In this document: in pieces, positions 22,905-36,206 of the stretch
Layout: the number at the start of each line of letters is the position of its first letter
Position numbering within the stretch: position 1 is the first letter of the stretch
Origin: Cladobotryum mycophilum
Taxonomy: Eukaryota; Ascomycota; Sordariomycetes; Hypocreales; Hypocreaceae
NCBI GenBank assembly: GCA_036429605.1
Contig: CM071589.1
Coordinates: 3,410,001-3,474,000 of the forward strand
Reading direction: 5' to 3'
DNA: 64,000 nt
Translations under genes and position numbers: made by a program
Notes under the pieces: model-generated
Told to the model about the DNA's origin: nothing
Databases searched by the model: none
The model's input: the letters and a program-made list of their open reading frames with translations, nothing else

Positions 22905-25025
22905 TTAGTCCACTTCCTCAGCCACATGCGGCTCAAGAGTGTCACATCGTGGAGAAACCACGCTGTTCCGCTTCAGATCCCAGATGCCCCGTCTGATCTG
23001 TTGGAGTGTGGCATTGCTCTCCAACCCCAGGGTGCGCGCCAGAATCTCCAGGTCGCTAAGCCCAGCTGTATTCGCATCCTCCTGCTCAGCTTCGGCATGC
23101 ACTGCCGAGCGGGGCAGAGACGTTGGTGGCCGGGCGAGCACCACCTTGGGCACTTCTCGGCCGCCGTGGGTACTCCAGGCCACGTCTGCTCCGGCGTGTC
23201 TGGTGCCGTTTTTGCCACCAGGTGCCTCGCCGTGATTGCCAGTCAACATCCTGAAGCGGAGACCCACTTCCAAACACGAGACTGTTATGCTGACCACGAT
23301 GAGGATAATGACAATCCAAGTGATGGAGCTCATTTTCACGTCGGCATCAGAATCCGAGAGGATTTCAGCGAGGTCGAGGAACACGCGGCACCGTTCGTTG
23401 AGCACCTTGATTCGCGGGTCGATTTCGAGATACTCGCGGATAGCCTGATACAAGGGGTGCAACGTAGGCTCCGAGTCCCAAAAGAAGTTGGGTACATCCA
23501 AGATATTCGATGCTACATGTGGTGTAAGTAGTTGTATCTTTTGTGAGGATAAGGGGGCGCTTCCTTACAGAGGTTGATTTCGACGCGGCTCTTGAATAGC
23601 CGTCCCATAATCTTGACAATCTCAATTCGCGTCATGCCCAGTTCTCCCGTAAGGGCAAGTGTCTTGGGGACGTGCTGTGCATCTGACATGGTCTCGCTCA
23701 TCTTTTCCTCAAAGAAGCACAACTTGGTACTCTGAGCAATGGCGTGGCTAATGGTAAGTTTAATCATGTGGTCTGAACGAGGTAGCAAGGTGATCATGTC
23801 GTTGAAGATTCGCGGCCGCTTCACATCTCCACTGTACTCAAAGTGAAATTCTTCCGTCTCGATATCGCCTTGGTCTAGAGGCCGCGCGAGAAGATTGATG
23901 CCATCCTCAGCATCGGCAAATGTCAAATCCGCAAGGATATCCTTTTCTTGATGTTCCGTGAAGTTCCAGAAAACAACGACGCCGTAGGAAAAGACAAACA
24001 TCTCAGCATAATTCTTGGCATCTGGCGCAAGGCGGTTTGTTGGAGAAGGCCCAATATCTGTCTCACGGAAGGGATATGTTCGCGACAGAAAGTCATGACT
24101 GGGAGATATTGTGTCACTGAAAGCCGGCGGTACCCTGACAGTTCGGTCAGGGGGACTTGCGGGGTTGGTGTAGGCATCATCTTCAAAGTAGCCTTCGTAG
24201 TGATTCCGCTGCTCGTTGCGCTCAATCTCCAAATCCAAAACCGTCTTGCCTGAGCCTGGGGTCTTCATGATCGGCCGGCTACGGACCCGATAACCTTCCG
24301 TCCCATTCATGAGAGGAAGTGCGTAGATGACGTATAAACAATCATCATACAGTTTCGTCTTAGCCTCGTGCTTCTTTCTCAAAAACTCCGCCGTTTCCTT
24401 TGTTTTAAATGCTTGCGCAGTGCAGTATGCTGTCAGCCGACTGACTTTATCTGTCCGCTGCAATTTTGGCAATCGCTCAGCATAACTCTTCCCTCGGATT
24501 CCTCCTCTTTTACGGAGCACATCCAGCTCCTCGTCCCTCAGCGGCAGACCCTCTTCGTCCTGTAGCCTCAGATTGGTCTCTATCCCATCTTCGGCTTCTT
24601 CGTCGGATCCATCTTTCTCGTCCGTCACTGGAAGCAAAACAAGCTTTTCACTGATCTTGGTCGTTCGAGATGGCATGGACTGGCCTGTTCGAGATTGTAT
24701 ATGCGGAAGGCCACCAGAAGTAGCTCGTCGACTAGATGTATTTGTAGCTGCAATGCCCTGCCTCTGTGTCGGAAGAGGAACCCTGCGAGGTTGACCTGAC
24801 GGAATCTGCGAACTGTGTTGGAGGATATTATCGACGGTCATAAATCGCATTGGTGTCCGACCGGGTGCCCCAGAGGAAGTGCCTGGGCGTCTCAGACCTC
24901 TGCCCTGATCCGCTCTTTCTCTTGCATCCGTGACCTTGGATAGAGGTTAGCGAGGAGTTGGATAAAAACCGTCAAACCCAATGAAGACATACCAGCACGG
25001 AAGGTCTCTGCTTGGCAGACGACAT
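22905..25025 (-). CDS. RMD1-like DUF155 membrane protein
   Basis: Exons 25025-24993, 24934-23569 and 23512-22905 encode 668 aa. It starts MSSAKQRPSVL, followed by a disordered Ser/Arg-rich region and a basic segment. A DUF155/RMND1-type domain follows, with KLQRTDKVSRLTAYCTAQAF, AEMFVFSYGVVVFWNFTEH, EFHFEYSGDVKRPRIFNDM, SHAIAQSTKLCFFEEKMS, FKSRVEINL and DVPNFFWDSEPTLHPLYQAI. A single membrane segment (ITWIVIILIVVSITVSCLE, about residues 530-552) follows it. Yeast Rmd1 is required for meiotic nuclear division and Sif2-like relatives are cytosolic or organellar membrane proteins; the molecular function is unknown. The C-terminal extension after the membrane segment (about 115 residues) is longer than the core family needs. 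It is divergent from the IQGAP gene. Confidence 0.85.
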
Positions 25026-26561
25026 GATGATGCGGCAATACACTCAAAACAGCGCCGACCAGGCTGGTATTTAGTAGAGTATGGAGTTGATGGAGCGATT
25101 GGGCCGCGTAGATGAAAAAGTAGCAATGCGTGCGTGGTATTGCTGACACTTGGACGAGGCGCATAAACGGTGTTGGTTGTCTTTTGAAGTTGAGAATTTA
25201 AGGTGTGTCTGCAGCTTTCAGTTAGCGTCGATATGGTCGTACCGAAACGCGGTGACCTCATTCGACCCCACCACAGGCCATTTTGGGATGAATCCTGCTG
25301 TTAGCTACCCTGGAACTTGGTAGCGACAAATATTTATTCCAGAGCTGCAGTGACAACAAATAAGGGTGATTGGGTTTCTGCATGGCATGGCGACGATTAT
25401 TTCTAACATTAAAAAATTTCAACTTTTTCAGCTGTGATATATACAGGCAAGGACATACCTAGTGTGCAAGATCATTAATAAAGTAAACAAGGTGTGATTT
25501 TGGGTCTACCAGCTTTAGAGTGGTCCAACTTGCAGTAAGCGCCTACCATGCAGCACCATATCCATGGATGGATCCATCCATCCATCCATCGCCAACTGCT
25601 CGGAACAGGGGAAACCACAGGTGCATTCCTCTGTACTTTGCCACTAACACCTGCTTAGTATCCCACAACGCTAATCCGATTGCTATGATAGGGATAGATC
25701 AAGATTTTTAAGCTATCCATCCATTGTTCACCTCGGGAATCCCTCCAGCTGTCTCTCAGTGTGCAACTACTTGAACGGTCAGATGCAGTTGAGATTTTAC
25801 TCAAAAACTTGCTGAATGCTATTCTTAGCTCATGAGAAAAAAAAGGAAAAAAACAACAACAAAAAACTCTACTGCATCTCACTCAGCCAATTTCATGTTT
25901 TGAATTAATTTGCTTGATAATTATATTGGACTCTGTCCTCATAGTGACTTTAGACGCCCAAAGCGGGCCAATCCGACAAGGGCTGTTAGCGAATTGGCGA
26001 GTGGCAAGCGGGCGTTGCTGGGCGTTGCTAGGCTGTTGTCCCGTTGTTTGTTTACCTTGGATGCCCAACTTGACGGCAACAGTAGTGCATGATACCAAAA
26101 TCAGACCCCGCGCTGTGGACACTCCCTGTAATGGCGGCTCTTCAGCCTACCAGGTCTTTCTTTTTGAAAAAAACATCTCCCGCTGTGACGGCATTTGCAT
26201 CCTCGACTTCGTTTCAAATACTCGACCGTTGACTCAAATACCAGATTGCCGAAAAGCGGTTGGTTGCCTGAAGCCTTCACTCGTTATCAATCCTTGAACT
26301 TTGACATTTCAACTTGCCTCTTTTTTACTGTTTCTTACTCTTTCTTCTCACCTTTCCCACGCGCATGTCTCAGACCTCTTTTGTTTTCTCGCGCCGCTGG
26401 TCGCTGTTCGCATTCCATTCCTGAATCTATTTTCGTCTCATCATCATCCAGAAACGATGTGTTGACAGTGCCAAAGTGCATTTTTATGATACCCTTGATA
26501 GAGCTAAAATAAACGTGTCCAGAGACAAAAGTGGCCCGGACGAGGCAAGACATTGGAGAAA
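25026..26561. promoter_or_regulatory. 1.5-kb divergent region between RMD1-like and IQGAP genes
   Basis: Presumed shared promoter region. It contains an ATCC tetranucleotide repeat at about 25563-25590, A-rich runs near 25838-25866, and a direct GGGCGTTGCT repeat at about 26010-26029. No further gene is supported. Confidence 0.4.
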
Positions 26562-29500
26562 ATGTCATATCGAACTCACAATCTCCGACAATCGCATACC
26601 TTTGATATTCCCACTACAAACGCCATCAATCGCAATCCCTCAACCACCTCGTCGGCCTCATCCGGCTACTCCTATTCTTCCGAACACAGCGCCAACAGCC
26701 AATACACATCAGCATCAAGCACCCACGGCTCACCCTCGACTCATCACCATAAGCGCGGCCAGAGCGATGTCGTAGCAAAAGCCCGAGGGATCTTCGAATC
26801 CGGAGAAATGAAGCCTTCCAGCAAGGTACAAGACAATCTCTACGGCTCAGTGCGACAGTCCCTTCGCCCCCTACCACAGGCGCCCGCATCTCCTCCGAAA
26901 CCGACAGCATCGCCGTCTCACCTTTCCAAGAAACACGAGCGCCACCAAACTGTCGACATTGGCAGATTGTCCCTTTCCTATAACGATGGCCTCACGTCGC
27001 ATACACCGGTATCACGCCCCCTGCCTTCACGACCAAACTCGTTGCTTCTAGTTCGACCAGATTCTATTCGAGAAGAGGTCGCCGTTAGTCAGGATCTTAT
27101 TCCCCATGCGGTCCATAGCACCCACATCGGGGCCCCGGAGCTAGAAATGCTTGGCAAGTCTTCAACCTCCCAGTTCCGAACTCTTTCCAGACTCGCACAA
27201 TCTGGGGATGCCAAGGATTTCAATATCACATCGCCCGACCAGGAGGTGGCTGGCCTCCGAGGACGACGTAGGCTGCAGCGTACCGACAAGACTGCGAGTC
27301 GCAAGAATAACGGCTTTGGGTGGGAGCGCAATTGGATGGACAAACAACGTCAGTTCCTCCAGGCGTACGAGTACCTTTGCCACGTGGGTGAAGCAAAGGA
27401 GTGGATAGAAGATGTTATTCAACAACCTCTGCCACCCATTGTTGAACTGGAGGAGGCATTGCGCGACGGTGTTAGGCTGGCAGAAGTGGTGGAATCGCTG
27501 AATCCGGAGAAGCGTTTTCGAATATTTCGACATCCAAAACTCCAGTATCGACACTCGGACAACATTGCCATTTTCTTCCGGTATCTTGACCAGGTGGAGG
27601 TGCCAGATCTTTTCCGTTTTGAACTTATCGACCTCTACGAAAAGAAGAACATACCTAAAGTCATCTATTGTATCCACGCGCTCAGTTGGCTGTTGTTCCG
27701 AAAAGGAATCGTTGATTTTCAAATTGGCAACCTCGTTGGCCAACTTGAATTTGAACATCATGAGCTGGAGGCAATGCAAAAGGGCCTGGATATGCTGGGG
27801 ACTAACATGCCTAGCTTTGGTAACATGGGCGCTGATTTCGGCGTTCCTCAACCTGAACCAGAGCCGGAAGAAACAGAGGAGGAGAGGATCGATCGCGAAC
27901 TGACAGAGCAGGAGGGTGTTATTGTTGATTTCCAGGCTCAAATCCGTGGGGCCATGTCTCGATTACAGCTTGGACTTATGATGCAACAATTTTGGGATAA
28001 TGAGAACTGGGTTATCGACTTACAGTCTCGTATACGAGGAGACTTTACGCGACAAATCATGAACTACCGACTACAAACGAAGAAATCTAACATACTCTTT
28101 CAAAGCGCTGCCCGTGGTTTCCTTGCTCGGCGTAAACTTGAGCAGGGTGATCGATTCTGGAAGACTATGGAACCCAAAGTTTTGGCGCTGCAGAGTTTGA
28201 TACGAGCAAAGAAAGTCCGAGATGAGGTGCAAAATGTCAAGTCTCGCATGGCTCGTTGTGAGGGACCAATTCGGAACGTCCAAGCCGTATTTAAGGGGTT
28301 CCTTATCCGCAAGAGCCAGGTTGCACAGCAGCAGGAGACAAAGGAGAGCTCCGGCAAGGTGCACATGCTCCAAGCTCTTGTTCGTGGAATGTTGGTGAGG
28401 AATCAGGTAACCGAGGACTTGCAAGCACTCGACTCACAAGTGAAAGCTATCGTCATGCTACAATCTGCTGCCAGGGCTTCGATGGCGAGAACCCAGATCG
28501 CTCGCGAGCAGGAGAAGCTCCACGCCTCTACTAAGACATGGGCTTCTCTACAAAGTGTAATACGCGGTTATAACACCCGACTGCAACAAGAAGCTCTGAG
28601 AGCAGAGCTAGGGCAACATGCGACCAAGGTTGAGCTACTTCAAGCTGTGATACGCGGTCGTACCGCTCGTGCACAGCAGGAAGCTTTGATGATGGAACTG
28701 GGACAGCACGAGTCTGTGGTCGAGCTACTCCAAGCCACAATCCGTGGACGCAGCGCTCGAGCACAGCAGACTGCTTTGTTGGTGGAACTGGGGCGGCATG
28801 AACCTACGATTGAGCTACTCCAAGCTGCAATTCGTGGATGCAGCGCTCGGGCACAACAAACAGCCTTGAAAACAGAGCTTGTCCAGCATGAACATATGGT
28901 TGAGTTGCTTCAGGCCGCAATCCGCGGAAGCAGCGCTCGAGCACAGCAGACTGCTTTGTTGGAGGAGCTGGGGCAGCATGAGCCTACGATTGAGTTGCTT
29001 CAGGCCACAATCCGTGGATGCAGCGCTCGAGCACAACATACAGCCCTGAAAGCAGAACTTGACCAGCATGCGACAATCATTGAACAGCTTCAAGCTATGA
29101 TGAGAGCAGTTGCAGTTCGTCGGGAGATAGGGTTGCAATTGGAGGCTCTCAGCGAAAACGAGCCCGAGGTTATCGAACTTCAGTCGCGCATAAGGGGCAT
29201 GTTTGAGAGACGAAGAGTCTTCGCAATCCAACAATATCTCGATCGCCAGGAACCCGTCATAACGAGCCTGCAAGCCCGAATTCGAGGTTATGTATCTCGC
29301 ATGCAATACTACTCGTTATGTGACGAACTGGAGTCACACAATCATGCAACGGCCGAGTTTCAAGCTATCTTGAAGGCCATGATGACTCGAGCTAGGGTTG
29401 ACGACTTGCTCACCGAGCTGGCAGAAGAGGAAGGTACTATTGTCGACTTGCAAGCTGCTGCTAGAGCTTTCATGGTTAGGGCTCGATTTTTGGAAAAGAA

Positions 29501-32045
29501 GCGATTTTATGAAGAGAACATGAAAAAGGTCATCAAGATTCAGAGCTTTGTTCGTGCCAAGGTTCAAGGCGAGGCATACAAGAGTCTCACTACTGGCAAA
29601 AACCCACCCGTCAGTGCCGTCAAGAACTTCGTGCATCTTCTCAATGACAGCGACTTCGATTTCAATGAAGAGGTTGAATTTGAGCGTATGCGCAAGACAG
29701 TGGTGCACCAAGTGCAACAGAACGAGATGGTGGAACAGTACATTGACCAACTCGATATCAAGATTGCCCTTCTCGTGAAGAACAAGATTACTCTTGACGA
29801 AGTCGTACGGCATCAGCATACCTTTGGCGGCCATACCGTGGGGTTGCTCGCTAACTCCGCAATTGCATCTTCCAACTCATTCGATTTGAAGGCCCTGAAT
29901 AAGAGCTCAAGGAAGAAGCTTGAATCTTATCAACAGTTGTTCTTCAGCCTTCAAACACAGCCGCAATACCTTGCCCGGCTGTTCAAGCACATTCGCGAGA
30001 ACGGCACCGTTGAGAAGGAATCTAAACGAGTCGAGCTTCTAATGATGAGCCTCTTTGGTTATGCTCAGAAACGACGTGAGGAATATTACCTCCTCAAGTT
30101 AATATCCAGGTCAATACGGGAAGAAATTGATTGTGCCGTCAATATGCAGGAATATTCACGTGGCCACTACTTCTGGTCAAAACTGTTGTCCAACTATACC
30201 CGGTCACCGCGAGATCGCAAATATCTCCGCAGCCTCTTGGGCCCCTTGATTCGCGATACCATTGTTGATGACCCAGACCTTGATTTGGAGAGTGATCCTA
30301 TGCAGATCTACAAGGCATCTATTAATAACGAGGAGCTTCGAACAGGACGACCGGATCATCGACCGCTGGATGTGCCTCGCGAGGTCGCTATTCGTGACCC
30401 AGAGACACGCCGACTTTTCATTGATCATCTCCGTGACCTCCGCGAGATTTGTGATCAGCTATTCTTGTCTTTGGAGGACCAGGTGCATAAAATGCCCTAC
30501 GGTCTCCGCTTTGTGTGCAATCAGATGTTCGAGGCGCTCTGCCAGCGTTTCGACCGCGAACCCCAGGAGAATTGTCTTCAGATCGTGTCTCACTGGCTAT
30601 GGAAGTTCTACCTCCAACCAGCAGTCATCGGACCAGAAAATTTCGGTGTGATTGACAAGGCCTTGAGTCCCCTGCAAAAGAGGAACTTGGGTGAAGTCTC
30701 CAAAGTCATTGGACAAATCGCGTTGGGCAGACCATTTGGAGGCGAGAATATTTACTTGCAGCCTTTGAATGCATTTATTAGCGAATCTATCGATCGATTG
30801 CGACAAATCACAAACGACCTCATCTCTGTTCCTGATGCCGAGAAGACTTTTGATATTGATGAGTACAATGATCTCTACGCCAAGAACAAGCCTACGTTGT
30901 ACATCAAAATGGCGGATGTCTTTTCAATCCACAGCCTCGTTGCAGCACAACTCATGGTTATGTCTCTCGTCCGGGAAGATGTCCTCCGCGATATCATGCA
31001 GGATCTTGGCAGTGCTAAGAGCAACGAGAACGAAATGAGTGCGGCAGGATCGGCAGATATTCAAATGTTCTTGACACCTAGAATCCACAATATCGACGAC
31101 CCGGAGGCAGAGGTGAAGTCCCTATTCATGGAGACAAAGCGATGCGTCTTGTACATCATTCGCGTTCAGACTGGTGCTAATCTCTTGGAGATTTTGGTGA
31201 AGCCCATCACACCAGAAGATGAGGCCAAGTGGGAGGCGTTGCTCCGGGAAGACTTTGCGGGTAATGCCCAAACTCGGGGTGCATACTCTGATGACAAAAT
31301 GGTGGATTTGACCAGCATGTCGTACCACGACTTGAAGCGAACAGCACTTGAGAATGTGTTGCAGCTGGAAAGATTGGGGAGGATATCGAAGAGCAACCAT
31401 TACCAAGACGTTCTTAATGCTATCGCAAGCGATATCCGCACGCAGAGCCGCAGACGAGTTCAGAGGCAGCGTGAATTGGAGGGTGTCCGCTCTACGTTGT
31501 CCAACTTACACGAGAAGGCCAAGTACCTGGAGCAGCAGCGAAAGAGCTATGACGACTATATTGAACAAGCGATGAAGACGCTGCAGAATAAGAAGGGGTA
31601 AGTTATTGGCCTTGATGTATATTCATGCTGTGCAGAGAACTAACCATTTCACAGGAGAAAACGATTCTTGTTACCCTTCACCAGGCAATACAATCACCAA
31701 CGTGAGTTGGAGCGGAGAGGACAGGTACCGAAATTCGGAAGCTTCAAGTACAGCGCACGACAATTATCAGAAAAGGGCGTGCTGGTAACATGGAATGGCA
31801 TGACTGAGAAAGAATGGGAAAAGATCAACTTGACCATCTCTTGCGACCAAGTCGGCGTCTTTGCTATCGAGGGCACCAGGGGTTCCATTCAAATTCCCGG
31901 AGCTCTTGCGCAAGTGCCCATTGAAGATCTCTTGCAGGCACAATTCGAGGCGCACCAGTTCATGACGCTATTCGAGGGCAACATCAAGCTCAACGTTAAT
32001 CTGCTGTTGCACCTGGTATACAAGAAGTTCTATAGGACACAATGA
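26562..32045 (+). CDS. rng2: IQGAP / Rng2-type Ras-GAP-like cytokinesis scaffold
   Basis: IQGAP proteins organise the actomyosin ring; the Aspergillus counterpart (SepG) is needed for septation. Exons 26562-31597 and 31655-32045 encode 1808 aa. I chose the ATG giving MSYRTHNLRQ; nine bases upstream lies only an in-frame TTG. Order: disordered Ser/Pro-rich N-terminus (1-260); calponin-homology domain (about 263-385, from FLQAYEYLCHVGEAKEWIE); a long array of IQ motifs (about 450-1005), including near-identical IRGRSARAQQTALL-type units; RasGAP-related domain (about 1156-1480, VELLMMSLFGYAQKRREEYY, LKLISRSIREEID); RasGAP C-terminal domain (about 1600-1790) with coiled coil. IQ motifs bind calmodulin or myosin light chains. 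The intron (31598-31654) is GTAAGT...ACAG. Frame is intact throughout. Confidence 0.95.
28542..29091 (+). repeat. Tandem 90-bp coding repeats (IQ motifs)
   Basis: Six successive 90-bp units start at 28542, 28632, 28722, 28812, 28902 and 28992, the last ending at 29081, each encoding one 30-residue IQ-type helix. The units at 28722 and 28902, and those at 28812 and 28992, are more alike than adjacent ones. This points to a recent duplication of a 180-bp, two-IQ block. The exact period keeps the reading frame. Confidence 0.85.
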
Positions 32046-32870
32046 TCTTATGTACCAAAAAACAGCCGGGCAGGATCCGGGTGACGAACTTGCATTGCGA
32101 ATTTGGAGTGACAGGGTATTCTGGTGTTCGAAGGTGTTGGTTTTGCATTGGAAGGGTGGCCGGTTGGACGGACGAACGGGAAACAGGGACTGACGTACGC
32201 GCTGGTCACGGATTGGGAATCAGGATTCTGAGTCAAATGGCGCAGTGGGCAAAGACATGACAGGTTTACATACATACATGGTTTTGTCTTGTGATTGTTT
32301 TACGTCTCCGTGCTGCGAGACCTTGTGGAGATGAACAATGAGCTTCAGCTTGAATACGCAGTATTTCTCGAATAATGTAAAATGATATAAACTTAAACAG
32401 TGTGTCACATGTGTTCTAGTGTATGTGAAAGAGGAAAAGTTGACTGTGTTTTGAGTCTCAGGCTGATCATGTTTTTTCATTATATTTGAGGCATCCGCTC
32501 CCCTTGTGCCCCGACCTCCATACTGAAGCAAGGTTTGGTCATAGATACCATTCTCAAGATCTGGGAGTAAGGATGAGGTTCACATAGAGATGTTGACATG
32601 GCTACTGTCTAGAGAGTATATTGAAGCTTGCACTTTGAACTTGTAAGTATATCGCGTTGCTGCGGTTGCCACCGAGTCCCTTGATTCATTATATCCAATG
32701 ACTTTGAGGTATGATATTGGCATCCCTGTATTCGGAAGTTACTGTTGTCGGCATCTCTGTGTTGGTATCTACTTCAGAGGCTTTGAGGACAGTCCTTTGT
32801 GTGGTGTCTGGGGGTTCAGGGCTTCCGTGTTCATCCGTTTCGGGAACTGTTTGGACTGGCGATGTGGACT
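32046..32870. other. Convergent 3' region, IQGAP / Cdc24-like
   Basis: Presumed 3' UTRs. A minus-strand frame at 32874-32689, rich in Ser/Thr/Pro/Glu, begins exactly at the stop of the Cdc24-like gene in another frame. It could be that gene's true tail if an indel or unseen intron exists. Nothing else was recognised. Confidence 0.4.
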
Positions 32871-35556
32871 TCATTTCATCTTCCTTTGTATGCTCTTTGC
32901 CTGCTCTGTTGCATGTTCTTTGAGCAGTTCTAATTGCTCAACCCATCGTTTCAATTGTGAGTTTGAAGGAAATTCGAGAGTGAAATATATAGAACCATCA
33001 TCAGTACTCCGCCACCACAGCTGGCATCTATGTGACTCTAAACCGCATCAGGCTGTTTTCTTCCTCTGCTAGGTGGGTGGGCTTACCAGGGTGAGATATG
33101 GGTACCACCTTGATTATTTGCTGAGAAGACTCGCCCCACTAAATGAAGTCGTGTCTCACTTTCTGTTTGCGAACATGCGTCTCTCCTAAAGAGGAGACGC
33201 CATCGAGACTGCTGGGGCGACCTGTCATGAAAGAGGAGAAGGATCTCCTCAAAGAGGTACACGCGGTACTAATAAAACGAGTTAGCATCATCATTATATT
33301 TCTCAATTTACGAGGAACTTACTATCTTAAACGTTGAAGAATTCATACTCATTATACGTAGGGAGCCGAATAACGATAAGTGACCGAGGTCCTGCGGATT
33401 GTGGCCTCTCCAGTTGACAATTCGTCTGTCGATATGCCCTAATGCTTCCCGAGTTCTATTTTCTGCAATGGAATAATAGAGCTTAGTCAACGCCTTGTTA
33501 ATTTGACTCCAGGCTCTTTGAAGACCTTGTTCAATTTGGGAGACCCCCCTTGATTCCCCATGTCCTGCTGGGAATTAGATGCGGTTGGTCAATTTAGCAA
33601 TACAATACGCACTAGAAGAAGAGCCTCATGTCCGAAGGGAAGTTCGGAAATCCTATCGAACAGCCATTGCCAATATTCCGGCGATGCTTCTGTCTCCTCC
33701 CGCCCCTGATGAGTCGTTTTGCAATGTCTGATGATCCCGTCCATGAAGAAGTTGTTCGTATCACGTTTCTTCAGATACGAGGTAAACTCATCTTCCCATT
33801 GTTGATATGGAACCTGTTGCAATAGGCTTCTCTGTATAGAGATCGACAGCCTCATGTGAAAGTCGGCCAGAAGTTTAATCAGATCCAAGGTCCCCGGGTG
33901 GTTGGTAGATAAATTAATAGGGTGATTGACGCCTTTCATAATATCTAGGAGTTTCTCTACACTCCTTAATGTCTGGGCTCGGTATTTCAGTACGTCTCCG
34001 GAGACTCTTTTTGGCCGATAATTATCTTGCCAGCATGTAACCAGAAGTGATTTATCGTGAACCTCTGTCACAATACCAGCTCTAAGAAGCATCTCTAAAA
34101 TAAACGACAAACTCCCAATAACCTGCATATCGTGATAAGTTCATTTTATATAAATAAGAGAAAGGGTAAAATAGAGGAAGGACGAGACTAACATTCAGAA
34201 AACTCTCAATATTGTCCCCGATAAGGTCGGATACGGCGAAGAGTTTATTAGCAGAGATGTTCAAGTCGTTATAACATGCCCGAAGGAACACCTCCACGGC
34301 ATTTCCGGCCACAAGTTCTGGATCTGTCAAATGACTGCCCATAAATGGAGAAGGATCATAACAGTCATCTATTGCATTGAGGAGCATTAAGAGGGGGAAC
34401 CCCTTCTTCAAGACAGCCCATAAAGTGAAGAAGGAATCTTCACACACGCGTTGTTGCTCCTCAAATAGGTCTGAAAACCCCGAGATCTGGGAAAGCTTCG
34501 ATTGGATATCAATACAATCAAATATAACTAAATGTAATCTGGAGGGGGCCTCGGTTAACGTAGTAGTGGACGAGGACGGCAGATCAGCACCAAAGTCATA
34601 ATGCTTGGCATTCTTCAGGTCTTCTCGGTATACCGGAAGGGCGATGACTGACACGGCTGAGACATCGCCCAAGCTGAGACCCGAGAATATCGACCATGAG
34701 TTGGGGCGGGTCATTGAACTGCGGAATGAAAAGTCCATCGTCTCTCTCTTGGCTCGACGATAGACACGCGATGACTTGAGATCGTGATCAAAGTCAAACG
34801 ACGACATGACGCCTGGCGGATCGGCAACTTCGTGTGAGCAGTCAGACGACGTCTCATCTGTGGCAATTAAAACACCCTGCTGCTTCGGTACAATGGTCTG
34901 CGTATCAAAGGCGTTTTCCAAGCTCATCAGACGCTTTGATAAAGAGAGATTGCTCTCAAGGAGCGCATCAACTTTGATGGATAGATCTTGTTTGAACTGT
35001 ACGGCAGATTGATGCGAATCACTAAAAAGTTGTAGGTAGGCAGATGTTAGAGAACAAGTCCCGTTTGCAGATATCCAAGTAGGCCGGCATTTAGCGAAAA
35101 ACAGCGCGGTACTTACGAATTAAGGATCATTAGGACTAATGACAGGGAACCCTTCACGCCTTGGAGCCGCTTCAACAGGCCCTCTAAATCATTCTCCTTA
35201 TTCGCCCAAGTAAGGCGGGATAGCAGCGACGGCCGGTGTGTTGCCAAATCGCATGGCGGCAAAGATCCCACAAAAGACTCCAATTCTGAAAATAAAAGGA
35301 CAGCATCAGTCAAGATGGCGACGATGTCGTCAACCTGGATTAGGCTGGCATAAGGAGCAGGACTGGAGGCGAGATTTTGTGCAAGCGACTGCAGCCCCGA
35401 CAAGATAACTCTAGTGGCATTGACCTCTTCGTGTACGCGGAACGCAATCTGCGGCGTCCCATTCGTAGCGGAGACGTATGGGCCTAACAGCTTGGCCACC
35501 AGGCTCGCGGCCGAGATGAGCCCTTTGATGGACGTGGTAACACTGAGGGGATCCAT
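32871..35556 (-). CDS. Divergent Cdc24-like protein: fungal STAND-type N-domain, Cdc24 calponin domain, degenerate RhoGEF, PH
   Basis: Model exons: 35556-35117, 35021-34193, 34122-33613, 33564-33323, 33268-33106, 33037-32871 (about 783 aa). Residues 1-150 (MDPLSVTTSIKGLISAASLV onward) resemble the PigL_N-type N-terminal domain of fungal STAND and ankyrin proteins. A linker with NSWSIFSGLSLGDVSAVSVI follows, also typical of those proteins. Then comes a Cdc24 calponin domain (LWAVLKKGFPLLMLLNAID, CYNDLNISANKLFAVSDLI). The DH-like region keeps LLADFHMRLSISIQRSLLQQ and WEDEF but has lost the usual PVQR-type helix. The PH domain has YRVYLFEEILLLFHD and CQLWWRSTDDGSIYFTLEF. Exon 4 needs one more C in the run 33544-33549. 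The donor at 33105 (GTACCC) and the stop are less certain. Real Cdc24 activates Cdc42; whether this one retains exchange activity is doubtful. It is probably a paralogue. Confidence 0.72.
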
Positions 35557-36166
35557 TTGCGAGTTACAAGAAACATCAATATTTGGGGAGGCCCTTCATT
35601 CACTGCGTTTCCCGGAGAAGATATAAAGAAAAACGTACATGCATCTTGCGGTGTGGGAAAAAAACAAACAAAGATGGAGGGTAATTAGCAATAATTTCCG
35701 AAAAGTGAGGCTGTGTGCATGCTGTGTGTGTGCCTTTCCCCAAGGCGACCAATACAACAAAAAAAGCGATGCGGCTGGCAAAAAACCAACCAACAACCAA
35801 CAGGTTAGGCTGACTAGCAAAGAAGGGGGGAGAGGGGGAGGGGAGGAACCATTTTCAGTCACCACTATCTCTTTGCTATAAACTATTGATTCCCATTTCG
35901 GCAAAGTGTGTATCTAAGCAACTTGATACATAAATGAAGCATCCCGTTACTGGAAAGTTTTGATATCTGAGATGGCAATCTCGGAGGTGTGAATGTGCTT
36001 TCAACGGTCCAGCAAGCAAGCAAGAGCCGACCAACGGCCCGCCCCGTGTGGGGTTCCGGCATCCGACCACTAACGTACGGGACGGGACTCGGTAGTTTCT
36101 AGTGGCAAGAGTTGGAAAGACGTTCAAGGATAGGATCATAGTGAGTCTATTTCCTTTGTATGCATA

Positions 36167-36206
<40 letters not shown>

